From contig JALXBF010000114.1 of assembly GCA_026991575.1 (NCBI GenBank), forward strand, positions 1 through 53,544: a stretch of 53,544 bases of DNA. The letters are read 5' to 3'. Source of the stretch: Planctomycetota bacterium. GTDB lineage: Bacteria; Planctomycetota; Planctomycetia; JALXBF01. The notes beneath the pieces are model-generated. The model was not told the origin of the DNA. It searched no databases and was given only the letters and a program-made list of their open reading frames with translations. The position numbers and the translations under genes are program-made. Below, one piece after another: positions 1-9,257 of the stretch. Numbering within the stretch: the stretch's first letter is position 1; each line of letters opens with the position of its first letter.

Positions 1-2
1 CC

Positions 3-584
3 AAGCGGGCTCGGCGAACCGAAGCAGGCAGGATCGCGTTTGACTCCGCCACGTTGACGGCCATCCCTTACTACGCCTGGGCTCACCGCGACGTGGGTGA
101 GATGCTCGTCTGGCTGGCGTGCACGCCGGAGACGGTGCGGCCTAAGCCGGTGCCGACGCTGGCCAGCCGTAGCCGGCCCAGCGCATCGCATACCTGGGTA
201 AACGACACGGTCACGGCTTTAAACGACCAGCTCGAGCCCACCAGTTCCTCAGACCACAGCATCCCCCGCCATACCTGGTGGGACCACCGGGGAACGCGGG
301 AGTGGGTACAGTACGACTTCCCGGAGCCCACGGTGGTGCGCGAAGTGGCCGTGTACTGGTTCGACGACACCGGCATCGGACAATGCCGCGTGCCACTACG
401 GTGGGAGGTGCTCTACCGTGATGGCAACCGGTGGAAACCGGTTCGGAACCTGACGCCGTACACGACGGAGAAGGATCGCTACAACGTGGTTCGCTTTGAG
501 CCGGTGAAGACCGAAGCACTGCGGATCGTCGTCCAGCTCAGGCCGGGCTTTAGCGGCGGAATCCTTGAGTGGCGGGTCAAGTGA
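3..584 (+). CDS. C-terminal part of a GH127 (DUF1680)-like glycoside hydrolase with a discoidin-like tail
   Basis: The frame is open through the left edge, so only the last 193 residues of a larger protein are present; the TTG at 54 is an internal codon, not the start. The segment LTAIPYYAWAHR followed by GEMLVWL matches the end of the catalytic barrel of GH127 (beta-L-arabinofuranosidase, DUF1680) proteins as I remember them. After a short linker comes about 120 residues of beta-rich sequence (WVQYDF, VAVYWFDD, LRWEVLYRDG, LRIVVQ) typical of a discoidin/F5-8C-like carbohydrate-binding fold. The likely role is release of arabinofuranose or a related sugar from plant polysaccharide. The next gene begins 6 bases downstream, but a functional link is not evident. 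Substrate specificity cannot be judged from the fragment. Confidence 0.75.
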   Translation, partial: KRARRTEAGRIAFDSATLTAIPYYAWAHRDVGEMLVWLACTPETVRPKPVPTLASRSRPSASHTWVNDTVTALNDQLEPTSSSDHSIPRHTWWDHRGTREWVQYDFPEPTVVREVAVYWFDDTGIGQCRVPLRWEVLYRDGNRWKPVRNLTPYTTEKDRYNVVRFEPVKTEALRIVVQLRPGFSGGILEWRVK

Positions 585-590
585 GCGATC

Positions 591-2375
591 ATGCCGGAGC
601 CGGCCGGGACGAGCAGTGAGACGACGTCGGGTGCCCGCCGCTACAGCAAGGCTCCGGCTGCAGCCTGGCTTGCTATTGCGGCAGCGGCCATGCTCACCCT
701 GCTTGCCCTGTGGCCGGCACCTGTGCTTGCGCTCGGAGGCGCTGTGGTGCCGGCCGGGTTCTGGATGCCGGAGCGTGTGGGCCGAGTCCGCATCGTCTTG
801 GCGGCATACGCCGCGGCGCTTGCTGTGGTTGGGCTCCTGCGGCTGCGTCTACCGCCGGCCCATCCGGCTGTCCGGCCTGCCGCTCATTTTCTCCAGCCGG
901 CGCGCGTGTGGGCCGTGGCCGGCCTGTTGGTCCTTGCTGCAGCAGCGGTCCGGGGACGCTACGTGAATGCCCCTCTCGACTACGACGAGGCGTACAGCTT
1001 TTTGCATTACGCCCGCGGTTCGCTGCTGGAAGCCCTGGCACGTTACGACTCCACCAACAACCACCTGCTCAACAGCATGTTCATGTGGCTTGGGCATCGG
1101 CTCTTCGGTCCGAGCGAGTGGGCACTGCGGCTGGCGGCGTTCTTGCCCGGCATCCTGCTGCCGGGGCTCATCTACCTGGCTGCCCACCGGCTGGGCCAGA
1201 CGGTCGGTGCCCTTGCGGCCGGCTTGATCGCGGTATGGTCGCCGGCGCTGGTCGAGTATGCCACGAATGGACGGGGGTACTCGTGGGCAGCGGCGGCCAC
1301 TGCGGCTGCTGTGATTGTCCTGGCGCGCAACGGGCTGGGGAGTCGTCGCGATCGACTGTTGCTTACCTCGGCCGCCGTCTCGGCGCTATGGGCCGTGCCG
1401 GTGTGCCTGCCACTGGTGTTCGGACTGGCCGTGTGGCTGGTGCTGGCACGATCGTCTGAGCCGCTCGCGCCGCGTTTGCGCGACGTGCTGAGCTGGCTGG
1501 TGGTCGCGGGCATGGTGGGCGCGGCCTTGTACGTGCCTGGGTACGTTGCCCTGGGCTTACACGCAGCACGCAACCCGTTCGTACAGCCGCTGGCCCCGTC
1601 GCTGTGGCTGGTTCGTTTCCCACTGGCGGTTGCCGAGGGGTTGGGAATCAGCCTGGTGGAGCTACCTATGGACGGCGTGGCGGCCAAGCTGCACGGGGGG
1701 GCCGTATCGGTGTGGCGGGACTGGATTGCACACGGGACGACCGTGACCGCTGCGATTGCCGCATACGTGCCGGTTGCCGCAGCGCCGTTGCTCGTGCGCG
1801 ACAGGCGGCGGTGGTTGCTGCCGGCGCTGTTGCTGGCGGGCTACCTGCTTTTGTTCGCAGCCGCTCGGCTGGCGCCCCCGCCGCGCGTGTTCGTGCCGAT
1901 GCTGCCATTGCAGCTGCTGCTTGTCGGTGCTGTGCTGGATGTGCTGCTGAAGCCTTTAGCAGACAGCCGAGCGTTTGTGGCCGGGCTCACGAGCGTCGTT
2001 CTCCTGGCCACGGCTGGCTTCTACGCCGCCCGGCCGTTGCCGTACCGGCCGAGCGTTCAGTGCTGGCGGTTGGATGTGCCTGAAGCCGTGGGCATCGTGA
2101 AGCAGCATGCACACGGGGCACCGTTCTGCGTGCTTGCGTCGCTGCCGGCCGACATGCCGCTGCGCTTCTACCTGGAGCGGTCCCGGCTCAACTGGCGCTG
2201 GGGGGCAGACCGGGACTGCGGGCAGTGCTTCCTGCTGTGGCTCGGGGCTACCGCCGTTGAACAGGATGCGGTGCGGCGCGATCCGGTGCTGCGCAGCCAC
2301 GCCGACGAGCTGGCGCGGCGGCGGCCGGTCATGCTGACCAAGCTACGCCGAGCGGTCCTTTACCGCATGGATTGA
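591..2375 (+). CDS. Polytopic membrane glycosyltransferase, GT39/ArnT-like
   Basis: The 594-residue protein has a short polar N-terminus and then roughly a dozen hydrophobic segments rich in Leu, Ala and Val. The acidic motif DYDEAYS at residues 130-136 lies in the first external loop, where GT-C enzymes that use polyprenyl-phosphate sugars carry their catalytic Asp/Glu. A second conserved-looking stretch (NGRGYSWAAA) is typical of the same superfamily. About 130 soluble residues close the protein. The inferred role is transfer of a sugar from a lipid carrier to lipid or protein outside the cytoplasmic membrane. No Shine-Dalgarno sequence is visible before the ATG, so it may be translationally coupled to the preceding gene. 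The gene converges on the next one. Confidence 0.75.
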   Translation: MPEPAGTSSETTSGARRYSKAPAAAWLAIAAAAMLTLLALWPAPVLALGGAVVPAGFWMPERVGRVRIVLAAYAAALAVVGLLRLRLPPAHPAVRPAAHFLQPARVWAVAGLLVLAAAAVRGRYVNAPLDYDEAYSFLHYARGSLLEALARYDSTNNHLLNSMFMWLGHRLFGPSEWALRLAAFLPGILLPGLIYLAAHRLGQTVGALAAGLIAVWSPALVEYATNGRGYSWAAAATAAAVIVLARNGLGSRRDRLLLTSAAVSALWAVPVCLPLVFGLAVWLVLARSSEPLAPRLRDVLSWLVVAGMVGAALYVPGYVALGLHAARNPFVQPLAPSLWLVRFPLAVAEGLGISLVELPMDGVAAKLHGGAVSVWRDWIAHGTTVTAAIAAYVPVAAAPLLVRDRRRWLLPALLLAGYLLLFAAARLAPPPRVFVPMLPLQLLLVGAVLDVLLKPLADSRAFVAGLTSVVLLATAGFYAARPLPYRPSVQCWRLDVPEAVGIVKQHAHGAPFCVLASLPADMPLRFYLERSRLNWRWGADRDCGQCFLLWLGATAVEQDAVRRDPVLRSHADELARRRPVMLTKLRRAVLYRMD

Positions 2376-2396
2376 GCAGCGTGGAAGGGAAGCTAC

Positions 2397-3662
2397 TCAC
2401 TGCAGGGGCCGTGCCGCACGGGCAGCGTCGCGCCCCAGACGATCCATGAACCGGCACATGTCCCGATCGAGCTGTTCGATGTTTGTCCCGAAACAGAGCG
2501 CGAAGTCCCTGAGCCGTTCCTCTTCGGAGTAGCCCTGCAGCACCTTCCGCTCGACCATCTTCTTCAGGTACTTCTGAAACTGTCTCGGGCGTCTCTCGGC
2601 CAGGTAGTACGTCAGAGCCCACGCTTCAGAGTACGCCTGCAGCACGTTGGCACCCTCCTTGAACGGCTCATCACTTGCCAGCAGCAGGACGATCTGACCT
2701 TCGGTCCGGTCGGCCCGATGTTTCTGAAAGGTTTCCCACCGCCGGTAGTTGAACGCCGGCTGGCCTGTGCCGGTGCCGTTCGCAGCAATCGCCGGGGATT
2801 CAAAGTACATAGCCAGTCCTTCCAGCAGCCATTTGGGATAGGCTGCGTACCGCTTCAGGAAGCCGGTGTTGTACACAAGCTGATGGGTGGCTTCGTGGAA
2901 CAGGGTGCTCAGGTTGTGCCAGTCGTTTTCCGCTTTGAGGCTGAAAGCAACGCGGTTGGATTCCAGTGAGTAGTAGCCGGCAAACTCCGGTGCGATGTCC
3001 CGGATACCGTCCATGCGCGCGTAGGACTCGAAGTCTTCGCGCTTGTCGAAGAGCAGCAGGACCAGGGGGAAGGGGGGGCGAGCCAGCGGCAGCCCACGCC
3101 GACTCGCGAAACGGCAATACGCCGCGTAGTGACGCTTCAGCAGCCGGCAGAGCCGACGGGTCGAGTCTCGATCGGCCGTGCTCCCGACCAGCCACGGGCC
3201 GGTTTTTGTCCAGCGGAACCGCCAGGGTAGTTCACGTTGCAGCTGCTGGCGCACTTCGTCGGCCGACATCGGCTGAAACGGGGTGTTCAGCGTGTAGACA
3301 CCGTTTAGCTCCCGGGTGGGCACGATCGTCAGGCTGCCGTCACGCTCGAGCACGATCAGGTGGCCGCCAGCCAGGCCCCAGTCCAGACCGGTGAGTTTCA
3401 TCGATTCGGTGACGACGCGAACGTGCTGCAGGGAAGCCAGGAACCCAAGCGACGGTCGAGCGGACCGGCCTACCGGAGCTGCCGTCCGAACGGGCCGGGA
3501 GACGGTGGACGATTTCAGAACCCACCGTACGGTGCCGCTTCGGGGCGATGCAACGCGAGGTGCTTTTTCCCTGGGGTCGCGGGCATTGAGCGAGCGGGCC
3601 TGGCACAGAAGCGACAAGAAGGCAGTGGCGAGCGCTACGAGCCAGTAGCTACGTCTTGCCAT
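2397..3662 (-). CDS. Secreted DUF1570-type gluzincin metallopeptidase-like protein
   Basis: The reading frame is open upstream to 3908, but that extension overlaps the neighbouring DUF72 gene. The ATG at 3662 is followed by a clear signal peptide (MARRSYWLVALATAFLSLLC), so it was chosen as the start, giving 421 residues. The motif HEATH at residues 256-260 followed by WLLEGLAMYFE (Glu281) fits a gluzincin zinc site with two His ligands and a downstream Glu. DUF1570 is a family I associate mainly with Planctomycetes; its substrates are unknown to me. It is the last gene of a minus-strand run with DUF72 and gamma-glutamyltransferase, 100 bases after DUF72. Peptidase activity is inferred from the metal site only. 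Confidence 0.75.
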   Translation of the reverse strand: MARRSYWLVALATAFLSLLCQARSLNARDPREKAPRVASPRSGTVRWVLKSSTVSRPVRTAAPVGRSARPSLGFLASLQHVRVVTESMKLTGLDWGLAGGHLIVLERDGSLTIVPTRELNGVYTLNTPFQPMSADEVRQQLQRELPWRFRWTKTGPWLVGSTADRDSTRRLCRLLKRHYAAYCRFASRRGLPLARPPFPLVLLLFDKREDFESYARMDGIRDIAPEFAGYYSLESNRVAFSLKAENDWHNLSTLFHEATHQLVYNTGFLKRYAAYPKWLLEGLAMYFESPAIAANGTGTGQPAFNYRRWETFQKHRADRTEGQIVLLLASDEPFKEGANVLQAYSEAWALTYYLAERRPRQFQKYLKKMVERKVLQGYSEEERLRDFALCFGTNIEQLDRDMCRFMDRLGRDAARAARPLQ

Positions 3663-3762
3663 TTTTGCCCCCGTTGCTGGCGATCGGTGCAGCCGACGGT
3701 GCGATGTGCCTGCTACGGAAGCATAGCTCACGATCTGGCCGGCGTCGGTCACCGCAGGCCAC

Positions 3763-4476
3763 CTACCGGTGCCGGAGCAGCGTTCGGAAAGCCAGGGCAT
3801 CGTCCCACATGGAGACGTTGTTGAAGAAGCAGTATGTGGTGCGGGCACGGCAGAGCCGGAGCAACCGTTGCAGGTCGTCTGGCGTGTACCGATAGCGGTA
3901 GCCACCAATGCCGTGGAGGCGGAAGTAATTCAGCTTTCGATGCACCGGCGTTCGCTGGAACGGATCAACGACATGGATTAGTTGCAGTTCCCGGCAAAGC
4001 TGGCGGACCAGATCATCCGTCCACCCCTCACCACGCGGCTCCCAGCCGAAGAGCAACCCGCCGCGATCTAAGCGGCCAAAAAACTTCCTCAGGTTGGCGA
4101 TGTGTTCGTCGGTAGGCGTGAACCGGGCCGGACACTGGAAGAGCACGACGGTGGCCCGCAGGGTGGTGGCGGCCTGTTGGGTTCGATGCCATGCGTTCCA
4201 GACCACGGACGTGTCGCGGAAGAAGCCGGCCAGGGCCCGGTCTGCAGGCGGCAGCTTGGAACGGCGATACGTGGGGCTGTCCGGCGGGTGCGTGATGGCC
4301 TGGTAGGCTTTCACGGTGAACTCGAACGTTTCCGGTGCCTCGGCGCGCCAGCGGGCAAGCGTCTCTGGCTGCGGTGGTTCGTAGAAGGTTTGCTGTACCT
4401 CAACGGCGTCGAAGCTCTCGTAACAGCGGTGCCGCGCCTTTGGGAAGCCGCACGTGCCAACAACGATACGTGCCAT
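3763..4476 (-). CDS. DUF72 (YecE-like) TIM-barrel protein
   Basis: The 237-residue protein begins MARIVVGTCGF and contains F-x-V-K-A-Y (EFTVKAYQAITH), the WEPRGEGW segment and the late LNYFRLHG and TYCFFNN elements that mark the DUF72/YecE family. The family folds as a TIM barrel and has no firmly assigned reaction that I know of. The ATG at 4476 lies 15 bases after the gamma-glutamyltransferase stop codon, so the two are probably cotranscribed. The protein has no signal peptide or membrane segment and is expected to be cytoplasmic. The length is normal for the family. Confidence 0.85.
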   Translation of the reverse strand: MARIVVGTCGFPKARHRCYESFDAVEVQQTFYEPPQPETLARWRAEAPETFEFTVKAYQAITHPPDSPTYRRSKLPPADRALAGFFRDTSVVWNAWHRTQQAATTLRATVVLFQCPARFTPTDEHIANLRKFFGRLDRGGLLFGWEPRGEGWTDDLVRQLCRELQLIHVVDPFQRTPVHRKLNYFRLHGIGGYRYRYTPDDLQRLLRLCRARTTYCFFNNVSMWDDALAFRTLLRHR

Positions 4477-4491
4477 AGCCCGTTGCCCTCA

Positions 4492-6201
4492 TCAGAAGGC
4501 CAACGCGCTGCCTTCGATCCGCCGGTCCGCCTCGCCGATGAACAGTCCACTGCTCGGATCGATCATGGCTGAGTGTGCATCGCCGATGCGGCGCACCGGC
4601 ACCAGGCGGTGGCCTCTGGCCTCCAGCGCCCGGCGTAGCTGTTCCAGTTGCTCCGCGCGCTCGTACAACACTCGGTCCGGCATCCATTGGTGGTGCACGC
4701 GGGGAGCATCGACGGCCGAGCGCAGCGACATGCCAAACTCTAGAACGCCGAGCGTGATCTGGAACGAAGTGTTGATGATGGTACGACCGCCGGGGGAGCC
4801 GGTCAGCAGGAACGGCTTGCGATCACGCAGCACAATCACCGGCGTCTGCGAGCTCAGCATCCGCTTGCCTGGCTGCAGCCGGTTGGCCGGCGTGCCGATG
4901 TTGCCTGAGCGATCCGTACGGCCCGGCGTCCAGTTGAAATCGGTCATCTCGTTGTTCAACAAGAACCCACCCCCTTTGACCACCACAAGCGAGCCGTAGC
5001 TGTCCTGGAGCGTGTACGTGTTGGAGACCGCAAACCCCGAACGATCGGCCACGACGAAGTGGGTCGTGCACTTCGATTCGCTTCCGGTAAGGATGTCGGC
5101 GCCGAGTTCGTCGGACGGCGTGGCGCGGTTGAGGTCGATCGTTGCAGAGAGCCGCTTGAGGTAGCCGGGGCTGAGCAGCCGGCGCACGGGCACATGGACA
5201 AAGTCGGCATCACCCAGATAGCGCGCTCGGTCCAGATAGGCACGCCGCATGGCCTCGATCATCACGTGCAACGTATTCGGGTGCCACCGCCCCCACTTGC
5301 GGAGCGCGTAGGGCTCTACGAGCTTCAGCATCTGGCCGAGCACGATGCCCCCCGAGCTGGGCGGCGGTGGTCCGTAGACTTCGTAGTCACGGTAGCGGAC
5401 CCGGATCGGAGGACGAATGTGGGCGCGATAGCCGGCCAGATCCTCAGCGGTGATCAGCCCGCCGCCTCGGGCCATCTCCTCCAAGATGAGCCGTGCGATT
5501 GGCCCGCGGTAGAAAGCGTCCGGGCCGTGCTCCGCCAGCAGGCGCAAAGTGTTGGCCAGATCGGGCAGCCGCAGCCGATCACCCGCTTGCCACGGCCGTC
5601 CGTCCGGCCTACCGTAGACCCGTTTCATCTCAGCAGACGCTTCCGGATGCTGGAGGATGGCGTTTAGTGACCGAGCAAGCGGGGCACGGACCTGGAACCC
5701 TTCTTCTGCCAACCGGATGGCCGGCTCAAGCAGGCGGGCCCATGGCAGGGAGCCGAAGCGGCGGTGCGCAAGTGCGAAGCCCCGCACCGTGCCGGGCACG
5801 CCCACCGACAGATGCCCTCGGCTCCGAGCCGTGAAACCTCTCATCCGCTCGTAACTGGCGGCCCGAGGCGCGGTCTCGCGATATTCGACCGTGTACACCT
5901 GGGCGGACTGCGGATCGTACACCATCATGAAACCGCCGCCGGCCAGGTTCCCCGCGGCTGGAAATGTCACCGCCAGGGCAAAGCCCACGGCGATGGCTGC
6001 ATCGACCGCGTTGCCGCCGGCTTTCAAAATCTCAATGCCGGCAGCGGTCGCTTCAGGGGACACAGAGACGACCACACCGTTCCGCCCGCGGGCCTGCAGC
6101 GCCTGGTGCGAGCGATCCCCCGGCTCTGCGCCGACACGGGCCGGGACCATGAACACGTCGAGCACCAGCACAGCCAGCAATGCGATTCCGAATCGATTCA
6201 T
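4492..6201 (-). CDS. ggt: Gamma-glutamyltransferase (glutathione hydrolase)
   Basis: This is an N-terminal-nucleophile hydrolase made as a precursor that cleaves itself into two subunits and removes the gamma-glutamyl group of glutathione and related amides. The ATG at 6201 was preferred over an upstream one at 6297 because a GGAG ribosome site precedes it and a signal peptide follows (MNRFGIALLAVLVLDVFM). The large-subunit signature GGNAVDAAIA, NLAGGGF and the PPPSSGG segment are all present. The autoprocessing Thr is Thr379 in CTTHFVV, aligned with E. coli Thr391 of TTHY, and LLNNEMTDF follows as expected. The length of 569 residues is typical. It is expected in the periplasm. DUF72 follows closely. 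Confidence 0.93.
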   Translation of the reverse strand: MNRFGIALLAVLVLDVFMVPARVGAEPGDRSHQALQARGRNGVVVSVSPEATAAGIEILKAGGNAVDAAIAVGFALAVTFPAAGNLAGGGFMMVYDPQSAQVYTVEYRETAPRAASYERMRGFTARSRGHLSVGVPGTVRGFALAHRRFGSLPWARLLEPAIRLAEEGFQVRAPLARSLNAILQHPEASAEMKRVYGRPDGRPWQAGDRLRLPDLANTLRLLAEHGPDAFYRGPIARLILEEMARGGGLITAEDLAGYRAHIRPPIRVRYRDYEVYGPPPPSSGGIVLGQMLKLVEPYALRKWGRWHPNTLHVMIEAMRRAYLDRARYLGDADFVHVPVRRLLSPGYLKRLSATIDLNRATPSDELGADILTGSESKCTTHFVVADRSGFAVSNTYTLQDSYGSLVVVKGGGFLLNNEMTDFNWTPGRTDRSGNIGTPANRLQPGKRMLSSQTPVIVLRDRKPFLLTGSPGGRTIINTSFQITLGVLEFGMSLRSAVDAPRVHHQWMPDRVLYERAEQLEQLRRALEARGHRLVPVRRIGDAHSAMIDPSSGLFIGEADRRIEGSALAF

Positions 6202-6370
6202 CACGAATCTCCGTCGCAGGGCGCTACAGCCGTGATACGCTTTCCCGTGTGCTACGATTTCCCCCTGAAGTATTCGTGCCCCACTTCCCGACGACACATC
6301 GCTTTCACGCCGTTGCCTGATCCCTGCCGTAAGCCCCCCCCCGGCGAGGCATGTTGCTACCGGCGCGCCT

Positions 6371-7273
6371 TTAGGGTTGCCGGTTTAGTTCGCGCAGCTT
6401 CCGCGCCAGGGCGCGGACGTGCTCCGGGCCGGCGCCGCAGCATCCCCCCACAAAGCCGGCGCCCAGCGCCAGCCAGGTTCCCAGCTCGGCCGCGAACGCC
6501 TCGGGACCGATCGGATAGACAAGCCGCTTGCCGCTACGCCGTGGCAGTCCCGCATTCGGCTTGGCCCACCAGCGGCCCTGACCCAGCGGTTGCAGCTGGC
6601 GAAGCAACCGGGTCATCTCTGTTGGACCGACGCAGCAGTTCGCACCGGCGGCATACACCGGGTAACACAGCGCCGCTTCCAGCACGCGTTCTGCTCGCCA
6701 GTTGTCCAACGTCACGAAGCCGTCGCCCGTGCGGCGGAAGTAACAGCTCACGACCAGGGGGATGTCTGCTGGGATGAGCGGAGCGACCGCCTCGATGGCC
6801 GCGATCGTCTCCTGGGCGGTGGGCATGGTTTCCAGGACGATGGCGTCGCAGCCGGCATCCAGCAGAGCACGAGCTACTTCCCGGTACGCATCCGTGACGA
6901 CCGACCAGTCGGTCGAACCTGCCCGGTGAGCGTAATAGGCGATCGGCCCGATGCTACCAAGCACCCGAGCGCGTCGGTCGGCTGCATGGCGCGCCAGTTC
7001 TACGGCACGGCGCCACGTGGCGGGCAGTTGGCGTTCGTAGCCGAGTTCTCTAAAGCGGAACCGATTTGCCCCGAATGTATTGGTGGTGACGTACTCGGCT
7101 CCGGCCAACACGTAGGCTTCATGGAGTCGTAGGACCTCGGACGGAGCGTGCAGCGCGAGGAGCTCGGCTGCCGCTGGTGGTGTCGACGTCACTTGGTAGC
7201 GGGTCAGCAGGAGGCTCGAGACGCCGCCGTCGAGCAACTGGACCCGGTCGCAGCTGTTGCGGCGTTCGGTCAT
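6371..7273 (-). CDS. Homocysteine S-methyltransferase family protein
   Basis: A 300-residue zinc-dependent methyltransferase with the fold of BHMT and the MetH N-terminal domain. It begins with LLDGGVSS, carries TNTFGANRFR at 64-73 and places the zinc cysteines at GANCC (213-214) and GGCCG (278-279), the usual spacing. The family moves a methyl group from a donor such as S-methylmethionine or betaine to homocysteine, producing methionine. No cobalamin-binding domain is attached. The methyl donor cannot be read from the sequence. The gene precedes gamma-glutamyltransferase by 169 bases on the same strand; both touch sulfur amino-acid metabolism, which may be coincidence. No strong ribosome site is seen. 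Confidence 0.88.
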   Translation of the reverse strand: MTERRNSCDRVQLLDGGVSSLLLTRYQVTSTPPAAAELLALHAPSEVLRLHEAYVLAGAEYVTTNTFGANRFRFRELGYERQLPATWRRAVELARHAADRRARVLGSIGPIAYYAHRAGSTDWSVVTDAYREVARALLDAGCDAIVLETMPTAQETIAAIEAVAPLIPADIPLVVSCYFRRTGDGFVTLDNWRAERVLEAALCYPVYAAGANCCVGPTEMTRLLRQLQPLGQGRWWAKPNAGLPRRSGKRLVYPIGPEAFAAELGTWLALGAGFVGGCCGAGPEHVRALARKLRELNRQP

Positions 7274-7326
7274 CGTCGCGGCCGATGGCGCTGTTCTGTG
7301 GCTAGCCGGCGGTGTGGTTGGTACGG

Positions 7327-7355
7327 TTTAAAGGTCGGATTCCTTCGGTTATAGT
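7327..7355 (+). promoter_or_regulatory. Candidate sigma70-type promoter upstream of floA
   Basis: TTTAAA at 7327-7332 and TATAGT at 7350-7355 are separated by 17 bases in the gap before floA. The -10 match is 5 of 6, the -35 match is weak. It would start transcription about 65 bases before the floA ATG. Confidence 0.3.
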
Positions 7356-7427
7356 TCAATGGTTCGAAGGACGTCGTTCCGGACCGATGCACCGCAGAGA
7401 CCGCCGTAGGGCATTGGAGTAGTCTCC

Positions 7428-8519
7428 ATGACCACTCACCATGTCATCTTCTGGCTGCTTGCCCAGCAGGGTATGGGGTGGTCCACCCCGCTGATCGTTC
7501 TTGGCGTGCTCTTGGTCATCGTGGGTGTGTTCATCCTGGCCCTGGTGCTCAAGTTCCTGAATCTTTACATCCAGTCGCTGACGACGCGAGCCGGCATCGG
7601 CATGTTGGATCTCATCGGGATGTGGTTGCGGAAGGTGAATCCCCATGAGATCGTGCGTGCCAAGATCATGGCTGTCCAGGCGGGGGTGCCGGTGGAGACG
7701 CGTCAGCTGGAGGCGCATTACCTGGCCGGTGGCCGGCCGCTGATGGTGGTCCGGGCGCTGATTGCTGCTCATCGGGCAAGCATCCCGTTGACGTGGAACC
7801 GCGCGGCGGCCATCGACCTGGCGGGCCGCGACGTCCTGGAAGCGGTGCAAACTTCTGTGTATCCGAAGGTCATCGACTGCCCGGACCCGTCGAAGGGTAA
7901 GGCGATGCTGGAAGCGGTGGCCAAGAACGGCATTCAGTTGCGGGCCAAGGCGCGCGTGACGGTGCGGGCCAACCTGGACCGGCTCATCGGTGGCGCTACG
8001 GAGGAGACGATCATTGCGCGGGTTGGTGAGGGGGTGGTCAGCGCGATCGGCTCGGCTGAGACGCATTACGAGGTGTTGGAGAACCCGGACCGGATCTCCA
8101 AGGCGGTGCTGGCCAAAGGGCTGGATGCCCAGACCGCCTTCGAGATCGTGTCCATTGACATTGCTGACGTGGACGTGGGCGAGAACATCGGCGCACGCCT
8201 GCAGGCCGAGCAAGCGGAGGCGGACATGCGGACCGCCCGAGCACAGGCGGAGGCAGCGCGGGCAAGGGCGGTGGCACGCGAGCAGGAGATGAAGGCGCTG
8301 ATTGCGGAGAACCGGGCCAAGGTCGTGCTGGCTGAGGCTGAGATCCCGAAGGCAATCGCTGAAGCCCTTCGCGCCGGCCGACTCGGCGTGCTGGACTACT
8401 ACGCACTGCGCAACATCCAGGCCGACACGGCAATGCGGTCCGCGATCGCCGGCGGTCCGGCCGGGGGCACAGGAGCTGACAGCTCCCAGCCACTGACCGG
8501 CGACAGACAAGAGAGCTAG
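7428..8519 (+). CDS. floA: Flotillin-like protein FloA (SPFH domain)
   Basis: The 363-residue protein has one N-terminal membrane segment at about residues 22-45, then an SPFH domain with [18 protein letters not shown] and [12 protein letters not shown], both diagnostic of FloA (formerly YqfA, UPF0365). The C-terminal half is an Ala/Glu/Arg-rich coiled coil ([19 protein letters not shown]), as in flotillins. FloA scaffolds ordered membrane microdomains and is known to work with NfeD-type membrane proteases. A GGAG site lies 9 bases before the ATG. A membrane-tethered hypothetical protein follows after 39 bases, and an NfeD gene lies 1.6 kb further on, so the functional pair is nearby although interrupted. 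Confidence 0.93.
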   Translation: MTTHHVIFWLLAQQGMGWSTPLIVLGVLLVIVGVFILALVLKFLNLYIQSLTTRAGIGMLDLIGMWLRKVNPHEIVRAKIMAVQAGVPVETRQLEAHYLAGGRPLMVVRALIAAHRASIPLTWNRAAAIDLAGRDVLEAVQTSVYPKVIDCPDPSKGKAMLEAVAKNGIQLRAKARVTVRANLDRLIGGATEETIIARVGEGVVSAIGSAETHYEVLENPDRISKAVLAKGLDAQTAFEIVSIDIADVDVGENIGARLQAEQAEADMRTARAQAEAARARAVAREQEMKALIAENRAKVVLAEAEIPKAIAEALRAGRLGVLDYYALRNIQADTAMRSAIAGGPAGGTGADSSQPLTGDRQES

Positions 8520-8558
8520 CCGCAGCGACCGCCAAGCCTGCAACAAGGGAACGGACTT

Positions 8559-9236
8559 ATGGGCTGGGAATGGCTAATCGTCATGATCGTGATGGCGATC
8601 TTCGGGCTTCTGGGTCAGTGGCTGGAGGCCCAGAAGCGGGAGCAGGCTCGTGGTGGGCGGCAGCGGCGACGACCAGCTCCCCAGCCGGTTGACCGGCCCG
8701 AGTCGATCGATGATCTGCTGCGCGACATCCTTGCCAGAGAGGCTCCGCCGGCCAAGGAACCCGCTAAGCCATCCCCGCCAGCCGGCCGCCCTGTCCCGGG
8801 CACGCCGCAACCGCCCGGGACGCGGGCGCCACGGCGCCGCCGGCGGCCTACTGCCGCCCGACGGCCCAAGTCGGCACCGCCGCAAGCCAAGCCGGTGCCA
8901 ACGATGGCCGAAGTCAAAGAGGCCGTCCGTGTTGACACTGCGGAGCTTCTCGCCGGCTTCAGAGAGGCAGGCCAGAAGGATCTCAGCGGTGCGTTCCCGG
9001 CAGGGGAGGACCTGGGCCGGCGGAGGCCTGTGGTCTCTGGGGAGCTGCTCGCGGGCATTGCGCGGGACGTACGCCGGCAGTTATTCGCTCCGGACAAGCG
9101 GCCACTCATCCAGGCAATCGTGCTCTACGAACTGCTGAGACCACCCGTCTGCGTACGCGACCATGCCCTGCCGGCGCTTCGCCCTCTGCCCACGCCGTTG
9201 TTGCCGCCGCCTGCTGCGAGTGAGGGGTGGTTGTAG
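8559..9236 (+). CDS. Hypothetical membrane-tethered protein downstream of floA
   Basis: I do not recognise this 225-residue protein. It opens with a hydrophobic helix (WLIVMIVMAIFGLLGQWL, residues 4-21), continues with about 100 residues of Arg/Pro/Ala-rich, probably disordered sequence, and ends with a short amphipathic region LIQAIVLYELLRPP that looks like a conserved motif ending in a Pro-Pro pair. The AAGGGAACGG stretch before the ATG could serve as ribosome site. It is only 39 bases after floA and very likely cotranscribed, so it could be a microdomain partner, much as yqfB follows floA in Bacillus, though I see no sequence similarity that I could claim. Confidence 0.6.
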   Translation: MGWEWLIVMIVMAIFGLLGQWLEAQKREQARGGRQRRRPAPQPVDRPESIDDLLRDILAREAPPAKEPAKPSPPAGRPVPGTPQPPGTRAPRRRRRPTAARRPKSAPPQAKPVPTMAEVKEAVRVDTAELLAGFREAGQKDLSGAFPAGEDLGRRRPVVSGELLAGIARDVRRQLFAPDKRPLIQAIVLYELLRPPVCVRDHALPALRPLPTPLLPPPAASEGWL

Positions 9237-9257
9237 TGGCGGCCGCTTCAGCCCGAG

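Noticed and set aside
7348-7372. tRNA-like stretch (TATAGTTCAATGG followed by GTTCGAA)
   Set aside because: It resembles a D-arm next to a T-loop, but the two are fused without an anticodon arm or acceptor stem, so it is chance.
7356-8546. Long minus-strand frame of 396 codons opposite floA
   Set aside because: It is the antisense shadow of a clear flotillin gene; its His/Arg/Gln-rich composition has no recognisable motif.
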